Positions 48,522-59,888 of a DNA stretch of 64,000 nucleotides are shown piece by piece (position 1 is the first letter of the stretch; each line of letters opens with the position of its first letter). The position numbers and the translations under genes were made by a program. The stretch lies in contig NC_090173.1 of the NCBI RefSeq assembly GCF_024679245.1, positions 55,016,306 through 55,080,305 on the forward strand, in the 5' to 3' direction. The DNA comes from Pseudorasbora parva. Taxonomy: Eukaryota > Chordata > Actinopteri > Cypriniformes > Gobionidae. The notes below the pieces were generated by a model that searched no databases, had not been told where the DNA came from, and saw only the letters and a program-made list of their open reading frames with translations.

Positions 48522-49625
48522 CAGGGCTCCAGACTAACATTTAAGAGCAGTGGCACCAGCTAAAGCACCTGATTTTGTGGCGCTGGACGAAAATGTATCA
48601 TAAAGTAAATGTAATCATAAAACTACTATTGTTTTGCATTGCATAAGTGCAGTTACTAATAATATTACATGTTTGTTTATTGGAAATGTAACAGTGAAGC
48701 ACTGAGCTTGAATTGATATGCAGATAAAAATAACTAATAACAGTAATGTGCAAAAACCTAATTTTATAGGGAAAATATTCTGCTCTTATTAAATGTACCA
48801 TTGTTCTTCTATAGTCTCACACTGGACTGACCGAGAGCTTCAGAGATTATAAAAGGAGCTCTTTACTTGCTCTCTGTGTAATTCGTGAGACTTTGTGACT
48901 TCCTACTTTTTTCCGTAAATTAAAGGTCCCGTTCTTCGCGTGTTTTCGAAGCTTTGATTATGTTTACAGTGTGCAATATAACATGAGTTCATGTTTCGCG
49001 TGTAAAGAAACAGTATTTTTCACACAATTGACTTTGTGTAACGAGTTCTGATTGGGCCAGCGGGTCCCGTGTTGTGATTGGACAGCAGCTTAGCGCACTT
49101 TGCCCGGAAAGGTCCCGCCTCTTACCATAACGGGGAGATGCAAGCGCTGAATGCGCGCTCTTCTCCACGTGGGAGAGCAACGAGACCACGCCTCTATTTT
49201 GCGTGTTCTTGTGGGCGGAGGGTTCGTCAACAAACGGTTCTAGTGACGTCATTCCTGAAGGAAGTGCAGGGGTGTAGTCCAAACCAGCCGTTCGCTGAAG
49301 GCTTTGAAAGGGAACTTCTGTTAAATAAAATATCTCGCTTGGCATTGAACCTTGAGCTTTATAATTTTACTGGTATTATTTATGCTCTAACAGCAACATT
49401 ACACACTAACTAAAGTTTGAAAGATGGGATTGCGAAGAACGGGACCTTTAAGGAGTGAATTCTCAATAAACATCCAGAGTGCAAACACAACAATTTTGGA
49501 GCATATGCCAAATCTGTTTTGCCAATATGCTACTATTACAGTTTCAACTTAGGGTGCTCTTGCTTTAGTTTGAGTGTGCTTAGCATCACTGTAAAAACGG
49601 GCCTGCGGAGCAACAATCTGGCCCT
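48522..49625 (+). mobile_element. hAT-like element, split by a later insertion
   Basis: Starts CAGGGCTCCAGACTAAC at 48522 and shares its inside with 42842-43461. It is interrupted at TTAA by the 48924-49447 element. The right end is not clear; about 49620 is a guess. Confidence 0.45.
48924..49447. mobile_element. TTAA-flanked inverted-repeat element
   Basis: Ends AGGTCCCGTTCTTCGCG and gcgaagaacgggacct (16 of 17 inverse match), flanked by TTAA (48920-48923 and 49448-49451). 524 bp, GC-richer than its surroundings. Contained frames on both strands are not coding. Confidence 0.8.
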
Positions 49626-50847
49626 AACATTTGAAGGAAACTCTATCGCCACCGTGCGTACTGAGCAACAAATACTCGTAAAGCATTAGACAAGATTCAC
49701 GTCTGCATTCGTGTTTCGTGGGGAGTATGTTTCTTGGTCTTTTCTCCTCTTCTCTCACCTTGTAAACGTCTTCTTGTGTGTGCATTCGGGGTGTGCCTGA
49801 AACAAAGCATGCCTTATAGGCTTCGATTGAAGCCGTCCCACTAGAGGGGCCGAAGCACTGCAGCGCTCTGCCCGAGATGAGCCGGGACACGCGTCCGTCC
49901 GTGGTAGAGGCCTAATGAGTTTTGCTCATTACAAATTAGCATTCAGCGGCTGTCATACAGGTAAAGGCACAAACTGAGACGGCCGTCCGCGGCCTGTCAG
50001 CAGGGCTGAATTTATGAGACTTCAAATGCATACCGACCCCACAGAGTATGACCCTTCTTTAATAATTAAACACAGCACATTTCCAGGCAGGGCCCCAGAT
50101 GAAAGACCCTTCTGTCATTGGAAATTAGGTTCTCCCATTCTGTTGGTTTAAGCTGACCTCACCAACCTCTCCACCCAGCCCCCCTCCTCTTGTCTTACCT
50201 CTTCTCTCCTCATAGGCTGCTGTTGTCAATATGTCAGCTGAAGTGAGATGCTGTGTGTTGTTTCTACTTTGCGTTTGATGTCTCAATACTCTATCCTTTG
50301 AAAGCCTTTGTTTATCTTTCGTTCTTTCATCATTCTTCTGTGCGGCCCACTCTGGTGCTATCCTGATTTCTCAAAAAAAGCTCTTCAAAGCTACGTGGAG
50401 TCACATCGGCCGCATTTCATATCTTCTGGACGGGCGAGATTGGAGCGCCCAACGGGTGCTTGTCTGTTTACCTGTGGCTTCTTGTTTGGGAGCGTGTCAA
50501 AAGTTGGCACAACTGTTCTTTTCCTTTGCTCTGCTTAATATTCCTAGCGTTCATTGGTGGCGTGATCGCCAAGTTTTGATGTGTCAATCTTCAATAGAGG
50601 AAGCAACACATTGAATATTGATGACAAGATACATATTCATCACATTTGGGACTCAATGGAGATTGATGACTTGCATTGATGTCATAGCACAAACTGTACC
50701 TGAGAGATGTGTACACCAGTGATAATGAGTGCATTAGCTCCATTTGTCAAACTATGGACTATTATCATAACTGTATAGCCATGTGATGCACAAAGATTAA
50801 AGGATTTATACAATTCTTAATATAACTAAAATAACAAATGTGTTGTC

Positions 50848-50850
<3 letters not shown>
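49626..50850. other. Intron sequence, nothing assigned
   Basis: Moderately GC-balanced and unique-looking up to about 50560, then AT-rich up to the AG microsatellite. Confidence 0.4.

Positions 50851-50921
<71 letters not shown>
50851..50921. repeat. (AG)n microsatellite
   Basis: About 35 AG units directly before a Tc1-like fragment. Confidence 0.95.
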
Positions 50922-50923
<2 letters not shown>

Positions 50924-50928
50924 ATATA

Positions 50929-51787
50929 TAGTGTTGGTCCCCTTTTGCTGCCAAAACAGCCCTGACCCTTCAAGGTATGGACTCCACTAGACCCCTAAAG
51001 GTGTGCTGTGGTATCTGGCACCAAGATGTTAGCAGCAGATTCTTTAAGTCATGTAAGTTGTGAGGTGGGGCCTCCATGGATCTGACTTGTTTGTTCAGCT
51101 CATCCCACAGATGCTCGATTGGATTGAGATCTGGGGAATTTGGAGGCCAAGTCAGCACCTAATACTCATTGTTGTGCTCCTCAAATCATTCCTGAACCAT
51201 TTTTGCTTTGTGGCAGGAGCATTATCTGCTAGAAGAGCCACAGTCACCAGGGAATACCGTTTCCTGAAAGCGTGCACATGGTCTGCAACAATGCTTAGGT
51301 AGGGGTGTGTGTCAAAGTAACAAAGTAACATTGGCAGGACTCAAGGTTTCCCAACAGAACATTGCCCGAAACATCACACTGCCTCCACCGGCTCGCCTTC
51401 TTCCCATAGTGCATCCTGGGGCCATGTGTTCCCCAGGGAAGACCCGGCAATCTACGAGATGTAAAAGAAAACGTGATTCCTCAGACCAGGCCACCTTCTT
51501 CCATTGCTCCGTGGTCCAGTTCTGATGCTCACATTCCCACTGTTGGCAGTTTCGGCAGTGGACAGGGGTCAGCATGGGCACCCTGACTGGTCTGCGGCTA
51601 TGCCGCCCCATACACAACAAACTGCGATGCTCTGTGTATTCTGACATCTTTTTTATCAGAACCAGCATTAACTTCTTGAGCAATTGGAGCTGTAGCTCGT
51701 CTGTTTGATCGGACCACACGGGCCAGCCTTCGCTCCCCACGTGCATCAATGACCCTGTGGCCGGTTCCACTGTTCCTTCCTTGGAGC
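50929..51787 (-). mobile_element. Tc1-like copy (family of 6671-7854), minus strand
   Basis: Minus-strand pieces include DLNPIEHLWDELNKQ, WTTEQWKKVAWSEESRFLL, GGGSVMFRAMFCWETL and ARVVRSNRRAT, with stops and frame changes. Both terminal repeats are missing; it stops at ttccttggagcac and gives way to a different Tc1-like sequence. Confidence 0.8.
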
Positions 51788-51789
51788 AC

Positions 51790-53430
51790 TATTTGTGGGT
51801 GTGTGGCACAGATTCTCAGAGATTATGGTCCATATTCACATGACGGCATCACACAGTTGCTGCAGATTTATCAACTGCACATCCACGATGCGACTGTCCT
51901 GTTCCATCTCATACCAAATCTTCTCTATTGGATTGAGATCTGGTGACTGTGGAGTAGGGGTGGGCGATATCTCGATATTTAAAATATATCAAGATATTTT
52001 TTTTAACTCGATATGGATTTTGACATATCGTATATATCGATATATTGTTTATATTTAATTCTGATTCCGCCACTTTGCTTGTTTGCCTTCTCTGTGCTGT
52101 GCTCGACCCGGCTCATGCGCCTCCCGCCTCCTTGCTTTTGTTCCCCCTCCCCTCGCATGTTGTCTCATTGAACACGGCGGCGTCCGCAACCAGGTTTGGA
52201 TTATCATGTTGACAAGCGTGTGCGTTGTTTAAGACTTAGTTTAGTTCCTTCTAACACAACTGCTTGCTAAAATTCATAAAGCGATATTAATGTTCATCAT
52301 AGATCAAACGCAAGTTTCACTATTGGTGCGAGACGCCCTCGCAATCATGTCAGTTTATGATTTGTGTCTAACTGATCGCATGGTTTTCGGTTAAAATATC
52401 AAAATGATCGCATATTCTTTTAAAACATTTAAAAAAATGATTGCAATATCATCATTATTATTATTTTGTCAGCTTTATCACGGGACTATGATGGATAGGT
52501 CTATTCATGTTTTAACCAAGAGGGGAAAACTCGACATCCCGGGTGTCCTGAGACACAGTGCTCTTCTGTAAGGTGTACTGTATCATATACAGCCTACCTT
52601 CTGACGTTCATATTTCGATCTGTAACAGGAAAAGAAGGGAAGCTCGCCTCATGTGTAGCCTACATGATCCGCACGATGAGGCGCTCAGTCACGCTATAGT
52701 AAAGAGTGTGACATCTAGCCTACTGTTTAAATTTTGTTATAAATTTAACAGGAAGTGGTGTTATGAAAAAATCTTTTTATTTATATCTCAGTCATGCCCC
52801 CATCTTTCTGCAAAATGCTTACTGTTTACTTTAACTGTAAAAAAGGGAGTCTTTTGAAAGCATGAAATGAATGAAAAGAAGGCTATATGTATTATTTATT
52901 TTATTTTACAGTTAAATTATTATTATTTATTTAATCAGGGAGTTTTTTTTTTAAATGTCAAAAGCACTTTGTTCCTACATGAACTGACTACCTCTTTGCA
53001 CTTCAATAAAATAAAAATAAAAGCTTATGATATTTTGCATATTTGTTTTTGCTGTTTTTAGGGGGTTATTTTTCCTGTAAAGATATCGAGATATTTATCG
53101 TATATCGAGATATAGCTAAATATATCGAGATATTTTTTTTTGCTCCATATCTCCCAGCCCTACTGTGGAGGCCATTTGAGTTTTAGCGAACTCAGTCATG
53201 TTCAAGAAACCAGCTTGAGATGATTTGAGCTTTGTGACATGGCATGTTATCCTGCTGGAAGTATCCATCAGAAGATCCACTGTGGTCATAAAGGATGTTC
53301 AGCAACAATACACAGGTAGACGGTGGCATTTAAATTATTTCCAATCTTTAATTGTCCAGTTTTGGTGTCCCGTTTGACTTGTAGCCTGTTTCATGTTCTT
53401 GGATGACACTGGTGCGGTCTCTCTTGATGG
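51790..53430 (-). mobile_element. Another Tc1-like copy, split by a hAT-like element
   Basis: 51790-51954 (ttggattgagatctggtgac) continues at 53163 onward (gccatttgagttttagcgaa ... cctgctggaagtatccatca), resembling the 12975-14136 family on the minus strand. The 51955-53162 block interrupts it. Confidence 0.7.
51955..53162. mobile_element. hAT-like element with exact 8-bp duplication
   Basis: Starts TAGGGGTGGGCGATATCTCG and ends ccatatctcccagccctа-type inverse (TAGGGCTGGGAGATATGG on the other strand). Flanked by CTGTGGAG on both sides (51947-51954, 53163-53170). Both ends are full of atatcgagata palindromes. No transposase frame. 1,208 bp. Confidence 0.85.
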
Positions 53431-55269
53431 GAATGCCTAAATGGAGTATATATGCGGAATTATCCTTTATTCCCAAACCAACGCACAAGCAGTACGGCCT
53501 TCTGATACAACACTAAGCAAACATAATGCCATTCACATTCTCTTAATTCACATTCTTACGCATAATGGAAATTTGATTTTTCTATTCAGTATTCACTTAC
53601 TTGGCATGAACATCACATTTCACAAGCAACGAGGTTAGTTTAGTTAGTATAAAAATTAAAAGGCAACATTTTTGGTAAAAATAACCTTGATTATTAGACT
53701 TGTGTAGACTATGTCCCTATAAAATCTAGCAGATAAACATGGTTTAAGTCAACAAACTGCCTTAAAGTAGGATGAGATATGGTTTTATTTTCTCTTTGTT
53801 TGGGTTGAGTATTCAAAAAAAACTATTGTTGATCGGTATCCTCAGAAGAGGGGGGGGGTGTGTGTGTACAGTATGTGTGTAGGAAAGCACATACACTCTT
53901 TGGTGGAGCGTGTGCTTTTACACATCCTCCTGGCCACCGAGACGTGCTCTCAGATGAGGGCTGTGTGATGAGGGCAGACGTGTCCCATGTCACCTGCATG
54001 TTATCACAATCACTTTTACATCAACAGCTGTTTCTGACTCTCAGAGCAGTTTGAGACGTGTGATTGATCACTCAAATTGGTTTAAAAAGTTTACTCAAAC
54101 TATCTTACGCCATGCACGTTGCACTCTCCCCTACTCAGTGTTCGAAGTATGGATAAAAAACTGGAAATGAGACTGTAGCACGTGCTGTTTTTTAACAGTA
54201 GGATGGGTAACTGCAGATTGTTGAATGGCTCAGACTGTCCAGATGATTTTATGTGGCGTGCGTGTGCTATCAGGGTCAGTGTATTAATTACAAGTGTGCG
54301 TCATAGCACAAGCCCTACTCTTTCAGATCATGCCGCATTTCACACTGGGCGTTAACAAAGGCCTATTTTCCAGCGTTTCCACACTGACGTTGCCATCAGA
54401 AAGCTGTGCTTTTCAACACTGGCCACTTTCATCATCTGAGCTATGTATCTTCAATCAATAATCTGTCATCATTCATATCAGCCTGCATTCCATCCGCCAC
54501 GCACGGGACAGTGGCCTCCATTAACGATGAGACACGTGTGTGTGTGTGTGTGTGTCTGAGCTCTTCTAAGGCAGGCTGTCTGGTTTTGGTTTAACAGCTC
54601 TAGCCGTCCCATGGAAAGTTTCCCCCTTCCTGTATTTCATCAGATATGGTTGTCTCATTTTCAAATGAAGACCATCCTAGATCCTAGATGTTCTTTGAGG
54701 GCTGAGCCATGCTTTGCTCCACATGCCTTTTTCATATTCAATCCCAGCATGCTCTGGGTTGTGCTAAAGAACAGAGGCCCACAGGTGCATCAGATTTGAG
54801 GCTGTTTGAAAGATGATCTCAGATGATCTTTGATGGTGTGGTGGCCATGAATGCTGTTAGAAAGCTGTTTAAGCTCACTGTTACTTTCACTATCACATCT
54901 ACAGAAGAATTCCCCATTCAGGAGATCCTCACTGCCTTTTTCTGTTGTCTCTTTGTAGTGGAAATCAGTGTTGGGAAGCTACGGTGAAGCTGTAGTTTGT
55001 CGAGATTCAAGCTACTCATCATTTTAAAGTAGTTCAGCTACACTTTTGAAAAAGTTGTGAGCCACGTTGGGTATGAGAACAACTGCATTGAAGATATGTA
55101 AGGGGGGCATAACTTTTAATTTAGTAAAGGTTTGCAATAAAACATTATTTATTTATTTAGTGACAAAATTAAACTTGAAAAGATGCATTTACAGTACACA
55201 AAACAAAAACAGTTGCGAATAGTAGCACGAACCAAAATATTTTTCAACATAAGTGCACTTTTTTTTGTT
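53431..55269. other. Intron sequence, nothing assigned
   Basis: Contains a G run followed by GT units (53850-53868) and a short (GT)n at 54536-54556; otherwise no feature recognised. Confidence 0.4.
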
Positions 55270-56140
55270 ACTATACTGAACTACACCGAAAAAAAGTGTG
55301 TTGGATTTACATGATTTAATTGTGTACATCAGTCCCATACGATTCAATTAAGTTTAACAAACATAATTTGTTCATGTAATTTGCTCATTTGCTCAATTTG
55401 GCTTGTTAATTTGTGGACACTTACATTTCTACTGATCTGCCCACATTAACGCTATATGATAATTGAAATTAGCTGGATAACATCACTGTTTTCAAGTTCC
55501 TGACTCTCTGTGGTCATTAAAAATCCCAGGATGTCGTTCAGAAAAAAAAGAGTATGGGTGTAACCCAAGCATACTGGCTTAAATTTGCCCATTGGCCCCT
55601 GTCCATCATAGCCTCCTAATAATCCCCATACGCTGACTGGCTTCATCACTCGGTCATCGGCTGGTGTGTGTGCTGAGCGTTCTGGCATTATATGGATGCC
55701 GTCTCATCATCCCGGTGGATGCTGCACATTGGTTGTGGATGAGGAGATTCACCGCTTTCTATGTAAAGCTCTTTGAGTGCTGAGAAAAGCCCTTATTATT
55801 ATAATGAACTATTATTATTATTATTATTATTATTAAGCAGTAAAAGCACTTTTAGCAAAGCGGTTAAGACGTTAGCTGTATATAAGTCCACAGCTTCCAC
55901 TCTTCTTCGCAATGGTAACCCACTGTAATTTAAATTGTTCTAATATTTTCAACATAATTGAATATTAAACACCATAAAACACAATCAGGTCAATCAGGTT
56001 TCTCATCAAAAATACATAAAATAACATAATTTTTCATATAAATTTTTCATATAAAATAACAACATTTACTTTCTCTTGATTTAGCCTTATGCAAATCATG
56101 CTGGGAACTAACAAGCCCCGCCCAGTTTGAGTTAATGCCA
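55270..56140. repeat. Decayed copy of the CACTCAAA-end element, with an inserted repeat
   Basis: Segments at 55900-56135 (tcttcgcaatggtaaccca, atcatgctgggaactaac) match 32470-32690. A second repeat, the inverse of 34870-35208, occupies about 55497-55800 (cactcggtcatcggctgg, ctttgagtgctgagaaaagc). Confidence 0.55.
55803..55838. repeat. (ATT)n microsatellite
   Basis: About nine ATT units at the edge of the inverted repeat copy. Confidence 0.8.
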
Positions 56141-56142
56141 AA

Positions 56143-56292
56143 TTCTGTCATCATTTAGTCACCCTTAAGTAGTTCCAAACCTGTATGAACTTCTTTCTTT
56201 TGCTGAACACAAAAATATATATATTTTGAAGGACTTCCATTTTTTTTTCTCCTTCCATTTTTTTTTTTTGGGCCAACTATCACTTTAAGCTG
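56143..56292. repeat. Short 'attctgtcatcattta' fish repeat
   Basis: aattctgtcatcatttagtc, gttccaaacctgtatgaact and a final ccaactatcactttaa mark a copy of a very common cyprinid repeat in plus orientation. Confidence 0.6.
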
Positions 56293-56522
56293 AATAATAA
56301 CACTATTGTCTTCTGTAGAGCTGCTTTACAGCTGAAAATGTGTATAACTGATGAACATTAACGCTGTCTTTTTCACATTTATAATGTGAAGCTGTGTATG
56401 TATTAAAAAATGTTTTGCAGTGATATGAATCTGTGAATCTTTTTTTTATTTTTAGCTGGTTCATTTGTATGAACTGTATGAACTCTTTCCCTTATCTTTG
56501 TTTTTCTGTTGGGCTCCTCCAG

Positions 56523-56677
56523 GAGCAGATGGTGCATGAGCTGGAGACACGGGTGAAGCAGCTCTCGGTGGAGGTGGAGAACGGGAACCTGCTCCGGCAG
56601 AAGGTCACACAGGAGAAAGCAGAGTTAGAGATTCATATCGCCTCCATCAGCGCTGAGCTACAAGAGGCCAACCACAG
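56523..56677 (+). CDS. cep112: cep112 exon 9 of window, coiled coil
   Basis: Fifty-one codons plus two bases (EQMVHELETRVKQLSVEVEN through SAELQEANHR). Acceptor ctcctccag, donor gtacga. The two leftover bases (AG) join G of the next exon to encode Arg. The preceding intron is 8,138 bp and contains Tc1-like, hAT-like and TTAA-flanked elements. Confidence 0.93.
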
Positions 56678-56861
56678 GTACGAGAAACCCTGACATGCTC
56701 AGATACGACTGATCGCAGCTGCAGAGATCTGATGGAGCAGATGTGAAGGCTTCGTAAACACACCTGACTTGAAGAGTGATCCAAACCCTGTAGGCAGCGT
56801 CACATCTATCCTTGAACTATAATGCAGTTCCACAATGCACTGCAGTTAGTGAAAATGTTAA

Positions 56862-57040
56862 AGGGATAGTCACCCAAATATGAAAATTACCCCATTATTT
56901 ACTCACCCTCAAGCCATCCTAGGTGTATATGACTTCATTCTTTCAGACGAACACAGTCAGAGTTATCTTAATACATGTCCTGGCTCTTCCAAGCTTTATA
57001 ATGGCAACCCAAAACATGCATCTCTTTAATGCAAAGTGGT
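56862..57040. mobile_element. One arm of a TTAA-group foldback, next to an exon
   Basis: Starts AGGGATAGTCACCC after TTAA (56858-56861), with ccatcctaggtgtatatgac and ccaagctttataatggc as in the other copies. It breaks off about 45 bp before the cep112 exon at 57085, inside a 407-bp intron. Confidence 0.72.
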
Positions 57041-57084
57041 GGAGAGAGTCAAGAGTTTGAAGAGATTGTGTTTGTGTTCTCCAG

Positions 57085-57214
57085 GGCTGGGTCCCTGCAG
57101 AGGGAGATGGAGCAGATGAAAGACCAGCATGAAGACACGCTGCAGAAACTTCAGGCCAGACACAATGCAGACATGAGCCACTTCCAGCAGGAGCACAGCC
57201 TCTCTGCAGCCAAG
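57085..57214 (+). CDS. cep112: cep112 exon 10 of window, followed by a GC donor
   Basis: One base plus 43 codons (AGSLQREMEQMKDQHEDTLQ through QQEHSLSAAK). Acceptor gttctccag. The frame continues into the next exon only if the exon ends at AAG 57212-57214, so the intron begins GCATCT, a non-canonical GC donor. Reading through instead adds 18 residues and then a stop (TAG) at 57269-57271. An arm of a foldback repeat lies 40-50 bp before the acceptor. The intron before this exon is only 407 bp. Confidence 0.88.
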
Positions 57215-58289
57215 GCATCTTTACTCTCCTCCCACACCTACACATGCTTTACTCACTTTTATTTCCTGTAGTAGTCGACAGCGTAACTTTTACTGCACCC
57301 AGAACAGTCTGTTAAGTGAGTTAACTTTCTGATATACAAGCTTAGGAAATATCCTTGATATATTAGCTCTGTCCCAAACCCTAGTGGGCTGCTTCACTGT
57401 CTACATCACAGCTAACTTCTACTGCAGCATCCTCACCCAAATGGAGTGACTGAACTGAAACATAGCTATCAATCACTAATAGACTGGTGCAGGTGTGACG
57501 GCACGTTACAGGTTAGCATCACACTGGTTGCCTTGACAAAAACCCCAATAGGATTTTTTCATAGGCTTTTGGATTATTGCTAAAAACAAGCTCTGTGATC
57601 AACAAAAGTTTATGATACTTACAAGTTTTGTCCATCAAGATAATTATCACAGATGGTCACAACTTTTATTAATTTTGAAGCTAAATGCAGTCGCCTGAAG
57701 TAAAAAGCTAAAGGTAGGCTATAAACGGACCACACCACGGTCACATGACTTCAACGTCACCATCATTAAACTTCACACAACTCTTTCAGTTTTTATCTCA
57801 AAACATTTTGACAGAATGTTTGAGTTATAATAGTTAATAAGAGCACAAGAAAAGCGGACTGAGCGTACCTCTTCGGCTGATGGCGTTTAATCTCCTCGAC
57901 AGCCTCTGTAGTCACATTTAGCCACTTGTTAGCAATCGCCTTTTTAAGACACGCAACAGCTACAAAAAGTGGGGTAATACTAATGTATTTTATGTCATAG
58001 AATAAAACATGAAAGTGTCTTGAGCTTGTGTTCACCACAGACATTAGTGTTAAAATGCTAACTTGCTCCACGTTTGGCCTTCAAAGGGATGTCATAGCAC
58101 TCTTCTATTGCCACCCAAATATTAGTACTCACATGATGTGATTAAGAGAGTAAACAAAACCTCACAGTTGATTGTAATAGTATAAATGTAACATTAGGAC
58201 CTATTAGGACTTCTCAGATATTCTAACAAACACAAAAAATTTACTGTGCACACAAATATTGGGTATTTTTCTGCCATAAAAAAGTATAT
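57215..58289. other. First part of the GC-donor intron
   Basis: Mostly unassigned; 58140-58275 is a repeat shared with 62080-62230. Confidence 0.4.
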
Positions 58290-58297
58290 GTTTGTTT

Positions 58298-59162
58298 TAG
58301 GGGTGACCCCTAATAGTCGAAGATCCGATGCATCGATATGCAGGACCGGATTCGACCACTGATCTCACAGTCGAATCTTCGCGGGTGTTATGAAACGTGG
58401 ATCATACCATTTTGGCAATATGGGTGTACTCAATCTTAGTGTTATAAAGTCGGTCGCGGCGCTGAGCGATCGCCCCTTTAAGAGCACTGAGCTTCGCACC
58501 GGACGCGCCGCGCCTTTAAAATTCGAACACATACACCGACGGTGGCATTCGACGCCTGTCCGCGGCGATAAATGTATATTTCCCTCAAATTGTGAATGTA
58601 TATACTGATTTCACCCTGTACTACAAGATACACTCATCGGGCAGTGATTCAAAATTGAGCTCGCGCGCGGCGCGTAATGTTCACGTCTGCCTGGTGTGAG
58701 ATCCTGAGACACGACGCTGAGCTTCAGTCAGGTGTGCGACCCCCTTTAGGCACAATCGGCTTAAGAACGCACATATAAACGCACTCAAAGTGTTCTTTTC
58801 CTCTCTAGGCAGGTATTGTTTTAAGGTTTATTTATCAAAATGTTCTTTTATATATTTGTGTGATGTTCTGTGTTTCGATCGCGGCCTTTAAATGTTATGA
58901 GAGAACGGTTCATTTACGAATGTGTAGTGTATAGTTTTGATCACTTTATTAAAAGTGGTGGCTGTGTGCCGTGTGTAAAGTAAAATAAAAATAGTCTTAG
59001 CCTCCTGCTGACCAGTTTCCTGCCCTTCCCAAACCATTTATACCGTTTATTTTTCCCGGTCTATGGTTTACACACACATAGATAATTTGACTATCGGTCG
59101 ACCATAGAGAGATTCGAAAATTCTGATTCGAATGTGTAAATCCTTTGTCGGGGACACCCCTA
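58298..59162. mobile_element. hAT-like element with perfect 8-bp duplication
   Basis: Starts TAGGGGTGACCCC and ends gtcggggacacccta-type inverse (ggacacccccta region, finishing cacccccta at 59162). Flanked by GTTTGTTT at 58290-58297 and 59163-59170, identical. Interior rich in CpG; 58450-58565 resembles 63860-63960. Confidence 0.82.
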
Positions 59163-59181
59163 GTTTGTTTGTAATTTTGTA

Positions 59182-59212
59182 TTACCGCGTTAATTTTGAC
59201 AGCCCTAGTCTA
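59182..59212. repeat. hAT end remnant
   Basis: accgcgttaattttgacagc then ccta matches the inverse of a TAGGGCTGTCAAAATTAACG terminus. No partner found. Confidence 0.45.
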
Positions 59213-59359
59213 AATCTGTGTTAGTGAGCACTTCTCCTTTGCCAAGATAATCCATATCAAGATGCTGATTAGACAGCATGATTATTGCGTGTGCCATAGT
59301 TAGGCTGGCCATAATAAAAGGCCACTCTAAATGTGCAGTTTTATCACACAGCACAATGC

Positions 59360-59888
59360 TAGCCTGACAAGCCAGACCCACATCAAGATGTTTGGTCTGG
59401 AAACTCACCATTGACAGCTCAATCCGAGGGGCGGATAAACGGTTGTCTTTCAAACTCCCTCTGCACGCGATAGGATAGCGCTACCACCAACCAGAGCAAC
59501 ATGAAGGTGAAGCAGAGCTCGCTGACTGATTAAACATTCGCCGTATCCGGTCGGCTAAACTCCGAACACATCTTCCCTTTTTAAGAATGACTTCAGTGCC
59601 GCTCTTTGTTCTTTTCTCAGAGAAAAGCTTAACTCCAAGTCTTCCAGAGTCGCTGTCAAAGCTGATTCGAAAGACCGCCGCCGTTCACCAGTTTCTGTGT
59701 TTACTAGAAGCACGCAAACGCAACTCGGCCGTCATCATTATGGCCCCGCCCACCGACTCTATACACAATGTGATTGGGCCGTCCAGATTCTGAGGAATAC
59801 AGCTCAGATGGGTATTGAGAGTGCCTAGACGACACTTGGGGGCAGATTAAATTTGCTGCCGCTAGGGTGCGTCTAGATTTCTAGGCTA
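59360..59888. mobile_element. Short interspersed element with TAGCCT ends, copy 2
   Basis: Close copy of 9343-9847. Flanked by an exact 9-bp repeat, gcacaatgc (59351-59359 and 59889-59897). Starts TAGCCTGAC and ends TTTCTAGGCTA. Confidence 0.8.

Noticed and set aside
48989..49413. Frames of 118 and 111 codons on opposite strands
   Set aside because: Both lie largely within the TTAA-flanked element 48924-49447, which has no transposase motifs.
57215..57271. cep112 exon extended to a GT further downstream
   Set aside because: The next GT (about 57267) would break the frame with the following exon and inserts non-conserved residues; the GC donor is the only in-frame solution.
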